Of a stretch of DNA of 13,151 nucleotides, positions 7,530 through 13,151 are shown piece after piece. Origin of the DNA: HGM04593 sp045578665 (GTDB lineage Bacteria > Bacteroidota > Bacteroidia > Bacteroidales > Bacteroidaceae); contig JAZNKR010000148.1 in the NCBI GenBank assembly GCA_045578665.1, positions 1-13,151 of the forward strand. The letters run 5' to 3'. The notes beneath the pieces are model-generated. The model made no database searches and was not told where the DNA came from. It saw only the letters and a list, made by a program, of their open reading frames with translations. Both the position numbers and the translations under genes were made by a program. How positions within the stretch are numbered: the stretch's first letter is position 1; every line of letters starts with the position of its first letter.

Positions 7530-7537
7530 TACCTTTG
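7530..7537 (+). promoter_or_regulatory. pflB promoter -7 box
   Basis: TACCTTTG is a full match to the Bacteroidetes -7 element, about 20 nt before the ATG at 7557, giving a very short leader. There is no clear TTTG at the expected -33 position; instead 7490-7515 is a run of alternating TATG/ATAC words around the palindrome ATACGTAT. A weak -33 plus such a run could mean activator dependence, which is inference. Confidence 0.6.
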
Positions 7538-7556
7538 CACTACAATTCAAAATACT

Positions 7557-9785
7557 ATGGAAATGAACAATATGTTTAAAGAGGGACTCTGGAGCAGAGA
7601 GATCAATGTGTCGGATTTTGTGCAGACAAATCTCACTCCCTACGAGGGCGATGCATCTTTCCTCGCAGGCCCCACAGAAAGAACAAAAAAAGTATGGAAC
7701 GAATGTCTCAAGGCGCTCGAAGAGGAGCGTGCCAACAATGGCGTCCGTTCACTCGATAATGTAACAGTTTCCACAATAACCTCGCACAAGGCAGGATACA
7801 TCGACCGCGAGAATGAACTTATCGTAGGTCTGCAGACCGACGAACTGCTCAAACGCGCCATCAAACCATACGGTGGTATTAAGGTGGTAGAGAAGGCATG
7901 TCTCGAAAACGGTGTAGAGGTGGATGCAAAGGTGAAGGACATCTTCTATCACTACCGCAAGACACACAACGACGGAGTGTTCGATGCATATACCGAAGAG
8001 ATACGCAAGTTCCGCTCGCTCGGCTTCCTCACCGGATTGCCCGACAACTATGCACGCGGCCGCATCATCGGCGACTACCGTCGTCTGGCACTCTACGGAA
8101 CCGACCGTCTGATAGAGGCAAAGAGAGCCGACCTCAAGAAACTCACAAGCCCCATGAGCGATGCAACCATCCGCTTGCGCGAAGAGGTTGCCGAGCAGAT
8201 AAAGGCGCTTGGCGAAATGAAGATAATGGGCGAATACTATGGACTCGACCTCAGCCGCCCCGCAACAACAGCACAGGAGGCTGTGCAGTGGGTCTACATG
8301 GCATACCTCGCAGCCGTGAAGGAGCAGGACGGTGCAGCAATGTCGCTCGGAAACGTATCGTCGTTCCTCGATATATACATTCAGTACGACCTCGATAAGG
8401 GAAACATCGACGAGACATTCGCACAGGAGCTCATCGACCAGTTCGTGATAAAACTGCGCATGGTGCGCCATCTGCGCATGCAGTCCTACAACGACATCTT
8501 TGCAGGCGACCCCACATGGGTTACAGAGGCGATAGGCGGACGCTTCAACGACGGACGCACAAAGGTTACAAAGACCTCTTTCCGCTTCCTGCAGACACTC
8601 TATAACCTCGGTCCTTCGCCCGAGCCCAACATGACAGTGCTGTGGAGCCCCGAACTCCCCGATGGATTCAAGGAGTTCTGTGCAAAGGTATCAATCGACA
8701 CCTCTTCTATTCAGTACGAGAACGACACTCTCATGCGCGAGGTACGCAACTGCGACGACTACGGAATTGCCTGCTGTGTATCGTACCAGGCAATCGGCAA
8801 GCAGATACAGTTCTTCGGTGCACGCTGCAACTTTGCAAAGGCGCTGCTGCTTGCAATCAACGGTGGACGTTGCGAGAATACAGGTACAGTGATGGTAGAG
8901 AATATCCCTGTCCTCACAGGCGAACTCCTCAACTACGAAGAGGTGCTCAGCAACTACAAGAAGGTGCTCATGCAGGTGGCACGCGTATACAGCGACGCGA
9001 TGAACATCATCCACTATATGCACGACAAATACTACTACGAGAAGGCACAGATGGCGCTCATCGACACCAATCCTCAGATAAACCTTGCATATGGTGTTGC
9101 AGGTCTCTCTATCGTACTCGACTCGCTCTCGGCTATCAAGTATGGCAAGGTAACCGTTAAACGCAACGAGATAGGACTTACCGAGGGCTTTGAGATAGAG
9201 AAAGACTTCCCCTGCTTCGGTAACGACGACGACCGTGTAGACCACCTTGGAGTAGACCTTGTATACTTCTTCAACGAAGAGCTCAAGAAGCATCCCGTAT
9301 ACAAAGGTGCATGTCCCACACTCTCTCTGCTCACCATCACATCAAACGTGATGTACGGAAAGAAGACCGGTGCAACACCCGACGGACGTGCCAAAGGTGT
9401 GGCTTTTGCCCCCGGTGCCAACCCCATGCACGGACGCGACAAGAACGGCGCCATCGCATCGCTCAGCTCGGTTGCAAAGCTCCGCTACCGCGACTCGCAG
9501 GACGGTATCAGCAATACATTCTCCATCATACCCAAATCTCTTGGTGTGGACGAGGAGACACGCATCGAGAACCTTGTAACAATGATGGACGGATACTTCA
9601 CCAAAGGCGCTCACCATCTGAACGTGAATGTGCTCAACCGCGAAATGTTGCTCGACGCTATGGAGCACCCCGAAAAGTATCCCCAGCTCACAATACGTGT
9701 GTCGGGATATGCGGTGAACTTCATCAAACTGAGCCGCGAGCACCAGTTAGAGGTTATCTCGCGCAGTTTCCACGAGAAAATGTAA
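7557..9785 (+). CDS. pflB: Pyruvate formate-lyase (formate C-acetyltransferase)
   Basis: Glycyl radical enzyme that converts pyruvate and CoA to acetyl-CoA and formate under anaerobiosis; cytoplasmic homodimer. The 742-aa protein is full length for the family. It has the adjacent active-site cysteines Cys406-Cys407 in DYGIACCVSYQ and the C-terminal glycyl radical motif RVSGYAVNF with Gly717, the residue activated by PflA and cleaved by oxygen. The Cys-Cys pair separates true PFL from glycerol/diol dehydratase relatives, which have a single cysteine. The ATG at 7557 is preferred for its distance from the -7 box, though an in-frame ATG at 7563 is also possible. Codon use strongly favours C/G endings, unlike the ATPase at the left end, consistent with high expression. 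pflA follows 71 bp downstream after a hairpin. No formate channel gene (focA) is present here. Confidence 0.98.
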   Translation: MEMNNMFKEGLWSREINVSDFVQTNLTPYEGDASFLAGPTERTKKVWNECLKALEEERANNGVRSLDNVTVSTITSHKAGYIDRENELIVGLQTDELLKRAIKPYGGIKVVEKACLENGVEVDAKVKDIFYHYRKTHNDGVFDAYTEEIRKFRSLGFLTGLPDNYARGRIIGDYRRLALYGTDRLIEAKRADLKKLTSPMSDATIRLREEVAEQIKALGEMKIMGEYYGLDLSRPATTAQEAVQWVYMAYLAAVKEQDGAAMSLGNVSSFLDIYIQYDLDKGNIDETFAQELIDQFVIKLRMVRHLRMQSYNDIFAGDPTWVTEAIGGRFNDGRTKVTKTSFRFLQTLYNLGPSPEPNMTVLWSPELPDGFKEFCAKVSIDTSSIQYENDTLMREVRNCDDYGIACCVSYQAIGKQIQFFGARCNFAKALLLAINGGRCENTGTVMVENIPVLTGELLNYEEVLSNYKKVLMQVARVYSDAMNIIHYMHDKYYYEKAQMALIDTNPQINLAYGVAGLSIVLDSLSAIKYGKVTVKRNEIGLTEGFEIEKDFPCFGNDDDRVDHLGVDLVYFFNEELKKHPVYKGACPTLSLLTITSNVMYGKKTGATPDGRAKGVAFAPGANPMHGRDKNGAIASLSSVAKLRYRDSQDGISNTFSIIPKSLGVDEETRIENLVTMMDGYFTKGAHHLNVNVLNREMLLDAMEHPEKYPQLTIRVSGYAVNFIKLSREHQLEVISRSFHEKM

Positions 9786-9809
9786 TACAATATATTCACA
9801 TGAAATACA

Positions 9810-9848
9810 AGGGGTACGCGGAACGAGGTTTTGTGTACCCCTGTTTTT
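9810..9848 (+). terminator. Hairpin with T run between pflB and pflA
   Basis: AGGGGTACGC (9810-9819) pairs with GTGTACCCCT (9833-9842), 10 bp including one G-T pair, loop of 13 nt, followed by G and TTTTT (9844-9848). It has all the parts of an intrinsic terminator and lies 8 nt before pflA. Partial read-through would set PflB well above PflA, which is needed only in catalytic amounts. Alternatively it stabilises the pflB mRNA end. Confidence 0.7.
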
Positions 9849-9856
9849 GAACTACA

Positions 9857-10585
9857 ATGATACGCGTACACTCATACGAATCGATGGGCACATTCGACGG
9901 TCCGGGGCTGCGGCTTGTGATATTCCTTCAGGGCTGCAATTTCCGCTGTCTCTACTGTGCCAACCCCGATACCATAGACCCTGTCGGCGAGAGCAAGGAG
10001 ACTGCTCCTGAGGAGATTCTCCGTATGGCTCTCAATCAGAAGCCCTTCTTCGGCAAGAAGGGTGGTGTAACCTTCAGCGGCGGCGAACCGACGGTGCAGG
10101 CAAAGGCTCTTATTCCTCTTTTCCGCCGTCTGAAAGAGTGCGGCATACACATCTGTGTGGATACCAACGGCAGTATCTTCAACGACGATGTAAAGGAACT
10201 TTTTTCCATTGCCGACCTCATACTGCTCGATGTGAAGCAACACAACCCCGAGCGTCACAGAGTGCTTACGGAACGTAGCAACGAGCAGACATTGCGAACT
10301 GCCGAGTGGCTCGAAAGCACAGGGAAACCCTTCTGGATGCGCTATGTGCTTGTCCCCGGCTACAGTGCCATAGAGGAGGATATACGCTCACTCGGCAGGC
10401 ATTTTGGCGGGTACAGGATGTTGCAGCGTGTGGAGATTCTTCCCTATCATACGTTGGGCGTGCACAAGTATGCTGCTATGGGCAAAGAGTATAAGCTTGC
10501 GGGTGTAAAAGAGAATACCCCCGAACAATTGGATGAGGCAAAGGCTCTTTTCGATGAATATTTCCCTACGGTATATGTGAATTGA
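9857..10585 (+). CDS. pflA: Pyruvate formate-lyase activating enzyme (radical SAM)
   Basis: Radical SAM protein that installs the glycyl radical on PflB using a [4Fe-4S] cluster and S-adenosylmethionine. The 242-aa sequence starts MIRVHSYESMGTFDGPGLR, matching the family's N-terminal block. The cluster motif is Cys27-x3-Cys31-x2-Cys34 in QGCNFRCLYC, and the SAM-binding GGE motif is at 74-78 (SGGEP). DVKQHNPERH and YVLVPGY further along are also family-typical, and there is no extra ferredoxin domain, as expected for the PFL activase class. The gene directly follows its substrate gene pflB, with the terminator-like hairpin between; no separate promoter was seen, so it is probably expressed by read-through. 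No clear terminator follows. Confidence 0.97.
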   Translation: MIRVHSYESMGTFDGPGLRLVIFLQGCNFRCLYCANPDTIDPVGESKETAPEEILRMALNQKPFFGKKGGVTFSGGEPTVQAKALIPLFRRLKECGIHICVDTNGSIFNDDVKELFSIADLILLDVKQHNPERHRVLTERSNEQTLRTAEWLESTGKPFWMRYVLVPGYSAIEEDIRSLGRHFGGYRMLQRVEILPYHTLGVHKYAAMGKEYKLAGVKENTPEQLDEAKALFDEYFPTVYVN

Positions 10586-10629
10586 GAAACAGTTTGATTT
10601 TCGTCGTTTATACCGGGTGTAAGGTAATT

Positions 10630-10830
10630 CTATTTATACAAATCTACAATCTCTGTTGAGAATGTTGGATTCTCGTTGCTTTTGCGGATAAGGACTGCGC
10701 TGTCGGGCAAATAACTCACCTCTCCGTCTATCTTGAATGTAAGTGTGTTGAGTGATTTCAGTTCAAATGTAATGGGGAAATGTTCACTCTTGGGATAGTT
10801 GCAGTACACACTTAAATATTGATTTACAAT
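10630..10830 (-). pseudogene. Probable 3' remnant of an unknown gene
   Basis: On the minus strand an open frame runs into a TAG at 10630-10632 and encodes a plausible C-terminus: VYCNYPKSEHFPITFELKS, then LNTLTFKIDGEVSYLPDS, AVLIRKSNENPTFSTEIV and DLYK. The mix of charged and beta-forming residues looks like real protein, but there is no ATG upstream in frame. The frame runs without support past the TGTCCGGT motif at 10837-10844 to a stop near 10950. I infer a gene whose 5' part was lost at or near that motif. No family recognised. Confidence 0.4.
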
Positions 10831-10853
10831 TATTAGTGTCCGGTTAATTTTTA
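10831..10853 (+). repeat. Direct repeat with TGTCCGGT core, left copy
   Basis: TATTA-x-TGTCCGGT-x-AA-x-TTT-x-A matches 12250-12272 at 19 of 23 positions in the same orientation. The two copies bracket the small secreted protein and the membrane protein. The motif resembles an insertion sequence end, but I cannot assign a family. Confidence 0.4.
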
Positions 10854-10953
10854 GTCCTTTTGTTCGCTTTGTAACGTAGTGCTGAACGGGGATTGAATGT
10901 GTATGGTGAAAAACAGATTGCGATTGTAGTGTAAGTAAGTTTCTTAATTAGAC

Positions 10954-10996
10954 GAAGAATCCCGTTTCAATACTTTTCAATGAAACAGGACTCTTC
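10954..10996. terminator. Long imperfect hairpin in the 10586-11165 gap
   Basis: An 18-nt arm (10954-10971) pairs with 10979-10996 with three mismatches and a 7-nt loop; a T-rich run (TTTTC) follows. It may be a terminator on the + strand or part of a mobile element remnant. A smaller hairpin, AGTGTTT/AAACACT, lies at 11023-11039. Apart from this, the gene remnant and the promoter at 11147, I see nothing coding in 10586-11165. Confidence 0.5.
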
Positions 10997-11125
10997 TTTT
11001 CTATGTAAAAATGGCAAAACGAAGTGTTTGTAAAACACTGATTCTGTACTATTAACAATTGTATGGCATATATTGTTCGCCGTCAACCCAGTTTTTTTTG
11101 AATAAATTCAAGAAGCGATCTCGCA

Positions 11126-11154
11126 TTTCTTATCGGAAAAACTTACTATCTTTG
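11126..11154 (+). promoter_or_regulatory. Promoter for the small secreted protein
   Basis: TATCTTTG at 11147-11154 fits the TAnnTTTG -7 box, with a weak TTTC at 11126-11129 as a candidate -33. The start codon lies only 12 nt after the box, so the transcript would be nearly leaderless. Confidence 0.5.
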
Positions 11155-11165
11155 CCGATATTTTT

Positions 11166-11564
11166 ATGAAAAGTCTATACAGATACATATTCCTCTTCGT
11201 CGTAACGCTGTTTATTGCGGCATTTTCGTCGGAGTGCATCGATGCTGCTGAAAGGGAGTGTCGCTCTTCGCATTCTGCACCGGCGAACGAATATTTGTCG
11301 CTGTCGTTGCCCGAAACGTTGTTTGCATGTCCTGTCGGCGAGATAACCGTTCCCATCCATCAGAATGTATGCAACACAGGCTGCAACTCAATGTTGAAGC
11401 GTCTGCATACATCGCTCAAATTCTTCTCTTCGGCGCAGTGGTCGGGCAGGGGTGGAATGTTCTGTCAAGGTGCGCTGTTCAGGCAGCACGAACTCTCTTC
11501 ACCATTCTATTGTACACCTCCGAGCAGATATTATGTCTATGCTCTAAGGAGGCTTATTATTTAG
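11166..11564 (+). CDS. Small exported hypothetical protein
   Basis: A 132-aa protein of unknown function. Residues 1-23 (MKSLYRYIFLFVVTLFIAAF and after) are a signal peptide or anchor. The mature part is short, polar and cysteine-containing (C24, C32, C55, C69, C73, C99, C115) and ends in the aromatic/basic motif RYYVYALRRLII. That layout is like small secreted Bacteroidales hypotheticals I have seen, with no assigned role. The ATG follows a TATCTTTG box by 12 nt, which supports this frame over the overlapping frame at 11258-11653. Even number pairing of cysteines is not obvious. It is followed by the membrane protein at 11667, perhaps in one transcript. Confidence 0.65.
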   Translation: MKSLYRYIFLFVVTLFIAAFSSECIDAAERECRSSHSAPANEYLSLSLPETLFACPVGEITVPIHQNVCNTGCNSMLKRLHTSLKFFSSAQWSGRGGMFCQGALFRQHELSSPFYCTPPSRYYVYALRRLII

Positions 11565-11566
11565 CG

Positions 11567-11654
11567 TTCAGGTTTTTATTATGTTTTTTCTACGACTCCC
11601 TAATTCCTTTGGCGGAGCCGGTAACCTTATTATTGTTTATTTTAAAAACCTGAA
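11567..11654. repeat. 12-bp perfect inverted repeat around a 64-bp segment (possible inverton)
   Basis: TTCAGGTTTTTA at 11567-11578 has its exact reverse complement at 11643-11654. The enclosed segment holds TTTG (11608-11611) and a near -7 box TATTATTG (11628-11635) pointing toward the gene at 11667, with a 16-bp spacer that is shorter than usual. Inverted repeats around a promoter are how many Bacteroidales switch genes by site-specific inversion. No recombinase gene is present in the window, and an RNA stem is the simpler alternative. Confidence 0.45.
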
Positions 11655-11666
11655 TATAGATAAATT

Positions 11667-12191
11667 ATGTCAACACAGATATATAAATTTTCGTCAATGA
11701 CGATACAGAACAGTGATGTTAAAAAAGTAGCGGATATCAAGAATATAGCAATATCGGCAGTAGGATTCCTCCTTGCTGTAGCACTTATTGCCGCCTCTTC
11801 TTTTATAAAGTTGGAGAATGAGATGATTACCATGAGTATGCTTGTTGCAGGCGGGGTGATTTTTGTATTCGCCCTATATATTATAATGAATAACAACAGC
11901 AAACTGGTTTACGCGTCTACAAACGCTACACTTTGCCACCACCTTTGCTATCTTGACTCTTCGCAGCGTATTGCAGCAGAGAAGTGGATTGACGGTGGCG
12001 CAGAAGCCGGCGTGGAGGCTTTCCTTAAAAGAGCAAACAGCAATCTTCGTGTAGATGCTGCAATTTCGGACGACAATATGTTTGCAGCTGTGCAGCTGTC
12101 GGTCTACGAGAATCTGCGCTTTGCGCCCTACGGTGCGGCTGTCTACCTCAAAGGCGAGGAGGTGAAGAATATACTTCCTCTGTTCAAATAG
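11667..12191 (+). CDS. Hypothetical membrane protein, two TM helices
   Basis: A 174-aa protein I do not recognise. Two hydrophobic helices form a hairpin: about residues 26-48 (NIAISAVGFLLAVALIAASS) and 53-75 (MITMSMLVAGGVIFVFALYI). A short polar N-terminus (1-25) and a C-terminal soluble part (76-174) would both lie on the same side, probably the cytoplasm. The soluble part is mixed alpha/beta with no catalytic motif visible. The frame is intact and ends 16 bp before a perfect terminator. The start at the ATG of 11667 has no visible Shine-Dalgarno, as usual here; a promoter could lie inside the inverted-repeat segment just upstream. Confidence 0.75.
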   Translation: MSTQIYKFSSMTIQNSDVKKVADIKNIAISAVGFLLAVALIAASSFIKLENEMITMSMLVAGGVIFVFALYIIMNNNSKLVYASTNATLCHHLCYLDSSQRIAAEKWIDGGAEAGVEAFLKRANSNLRVDAAISDDNMFAAVQLSVYENLRFAPYGAAVYLKGEEVKNILPLFK

Positions 12192-12207
12192 AGTGCCGAG
12201 TTGTAAC

Positions 12208-12250
12208 AAAAAAAATACTGCGACAGATTCTCCGTCGCAGTATTTTTTTT
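12208..12250. terminator. Perfect bidirectional intrinsic terminator
   Basis: AAAAAAAATACTGCGAC (12208-12224) pairs with its exact complement at 12234-12250 around a 9-nt loop, giving a GC-rich core flanked by A8 and T8. It sits 16 bp after the membrane protein stop codon and would work on either strand. Confidence 0.93.
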
Positions 12251-12555
12251 ATTACTGTCCGGTAAACTTTAATTTATGCCTAAAAATTTAGGGCTGACAA
12301 CCGATTTGGTATGTCAGCCCTTTTTGGTCATCTTTGAGTTACGACACTTAAAATATAACCATGGGCAAAAGTACACATTTCTTCGGACAGCGATATTGAA
12401 TGAAAACACGAGCAAAACTTTCAAACTCCTCCGTCTTTAACCGCAAATATTGCTTATTACGCAATCTCCCCTTGAAGGGCTGGAACTTCAAGAATTGTTT
12501 TGTTGTTATAAGGAAAGGAGTTGCTCTTTTAGGTATAATATCACATAATCATTAA
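12250..12555. other. Gene-free region with IS-end-like motif and hairpin
   Basis: It opens with the right copy of the TGTCCGGT direct repeat (12250-12272). Next comes a 9-bp perfect stem GGGCTGACA/TGTCAGCCC (12291-12299 and 12312-12320) followed by TTTTT, a terminator-like hairpin. The rest (12326-12555) has no convincing gene. Minus-strand frames are open for about 66 codons (12348-12548) but lack a start. The whole has the feel of a decayed insertion sequence flank; that is inference. Confidence 0.4.
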
Positions 12556-12741
12556 AGGGTGGTTCTATAAATTAGTTAACGCTATTGAAGTTGCTTTCAC
12601 TCGCTATGCAATTTGTGAACAAGTTCACATTGCGCTCGTTTAACCGCAACTTTCGAGGCGATTTTTCGGAGAAATCCAAAGCGACCGAAATAGAATGCAC
12701 CCGTAAAAGAAATATAGATTAATAATTTATAGAACCTCCCT
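12556..12741 (-). mobile_element. MITE-like element carrying 110-bp repeat copy B
   Basis: A 186-bp non-coding element bounded by 19-bp terminal inverted repeats, AGGGTGGTTCTATAAATTA at 12556-12574 and its complement with one mismatch ending at 12741 (AGAACCTCCCT). If the ends are taken at GGG, the tetranucleotide TAAA flanks both sides (12553-12556 and 12741-12744), a possible target duplication, although the AT-rich context makes that weak. Its left 110 bp are copy B of the repeat at 90-199. Size, terminal repeats, internal dyads and absence of coding capacity fit a miniature inverted-repeat transposable element; the parent transposase family is not identified. Confidence 0.6.
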
Positions 12742-12750
12742 AAATATAAT

Positions 12751-12854
12751 TTACCTATACCCGGTATCTTTTTAAGGATGAAGAGAATGCCTACAATGGT
12801 GGCTGCTATGTTTCTGTATATATGGTAATGGAAGGCGAGAAAGGGAAAATGTAG
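12751..12854 (+). pseudogene. Possible 3' gene remnant next to the MITE-like element
   Basis: Directly after the element, one frame reads FTYTRYLFKDEENAYNGG followed by CYVSVYMVMEGEKGKM and a TAG at 12852-12854. It looks like a protein C-terminus, with stops immediately upstream at the element boundary and no start codon in a sensible place. A second frame is also open here, so coding status is uncertain. It converges on the Sel1 gene. Confidence 0.25.
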
Positions 12855-12869
12855 AATATGTCATCACTC

Positions 12870-13151
12870 TCATTTTTTAAGAACTTCGATAGCGTCAGCA
12901 TGTCCTTGCTCCGCAGCCTTGCGGTACCATTTTACAGCCTCAACCTCGTCTTTAGAAACGCCACTACCATACTCGTAGCACCAGCCTAAATAACATTGAG
13001 CGTCAGCATCTCCTTGTTCCGCAGCCTTGCGGAACCATTTTACAGCCTGAACCTCGTCTTTAGAAACGCCACGACCATTCTCGTAGCAACTTCCTAAAAG
13101 ATATTGAGCCTGCGCATTCCCTTGTTCAGCTGCTTTGCGATACCATTTAAC
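12870..13151 (-). CDS. Sel1-repeat (TPR-like) protein, C-terminal part
   Basis: Partial: the gene enters from the right edge and stops at TGA (12870-12872), giving 93 visible residues. They form about two and a half Sel1 repeats of 36 residues, with the signature KWYRKAAEQGxAxAQYxLGxCYExGxGVSKDEVxAV repeating and the protein ending VLKK. Sel1 repeats are paired-helix solenoids used for protein-protein contacts. The repeats are close to identical at the DNA level (period 108 bp), which points to recent tandem duplication. The N-terminus, any signal peptide and the total repeat number lie outside the window. Confidence 0.95.
   Translation of the reverse strand, partial: VKWYRKAAEQGNAQAQYLLGSCYENGRGVSKDEVQAVKWFRKAAEQGDADAQCYLGWCYEYGSGVSKDEVEAVKWYRKAAEQGHADAIEVLKK
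12894..13151 (-). repeat. 108-bp tandem repeat within the Sel1 gene
   Basis: Matching landmarks recur at 12894, 13002 and 13110, exactly 108 bp apart (36 codons). Adjacent units differ at a minority of bases, mostly around the loop between helices. Copy number could vary by slippage or recombination while preserving the frame. Confidence 0.85.

Noticed and set aside
7749..8471. 240-aa minus-strand frame inside pflB, and similar antisense frames inside pflB and the 5161-7410 gene
   Set aside because: Shadows of strongly coding sequence on the other strand; no promoter or start context and protein composition is unnatural.
11258..11653. 131-aa + strand frame overlapping the small secreted protein
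   Set aside because: The 11166-11564 frame has a promoter box just upstream and a proper signal peptide; this one starts inside it and lacks both.
12348..12548. Minus-strand open frame of about 66 codons (contains KTEEFESFARVF and ends PMVIF)
   Set aside because: No start codon, alternative frames are similarly open, and it abuts repeat elements; could be a decayed IS fragment but I cannot support a gene.

Overview
The window reads as a chromosomal segment from an anaerobic Bacteroidales bacterium, most likely Prevotella- or Bacteroides-like. The clues are promoters of the Bacteroidetes type (TAnnTTTG at -7, at 328-335, 1830-1837, 7530-7537 and 11147-11154), the lack of strong Shine-Dalgarno sites, a secreted protein with a Bacteroidales-style C-terminal tail, a DUF4143 ATPase, and a pflB-pflA pair. 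I cannot place it to genus from sequence alone.

Layout. 1-371: non-coding, with a nested hairpin, a 110-bp repeat (copy A) and a promoter. 372-1646: DUF4143-type ATPase. 1871-3168: two co-directional envelope genes, a probable lipoprotein resembling the phosphodiester glycosidase (DUF2233) family and a YkuD_2-type L,D-transpeptidase-like protein. 3323-4831 (minus): haem catalase. 4832-5160: divergent intergenic region with three regularly spaced dyads that look like operators. 5161-7410: large secreted protein with a duplicated N- and C-terminal domain. 7557-10585: pyruvate formate-lyase and its activating enzyme, the most recognisable metabolic unit. 10586-11165: non-coding, with a probable gene remnant on the minus strand and an imperfect hairpin. 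11166-12191: a small secreted protein and a two-TM membrane protein, both unknown, ending in a perfect terminator. 12251-12855: repeat-rich junk with an IS-end-like motif, a MITE-like element (copy B of the 110-bp repeat, inverted relative to copy A) and a probable gene remnant. 12870-13151 (minus): C-terminal part of a Sel1-repeat protein that runs off the window.

Functionally the window is a set of small neighbouring units, not one system. PflB/PflA handle anaerobic pyruvate to acetyl-CoA plus formate. Catalase, transcribed the other way, detoxifies peroxide. The DUF2233-like and L,D-transpeptidase-like genes probably act together in the periplasm. I found no CRISPR array, phage module, toxin-antitoxin pair or RNA gene. 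The best leads for something undescribed are the three-dyad array upstream of katA, the MITE-like 110-bp repeat family bracketing the window, and a possible short invertible segment at 11567-11654.
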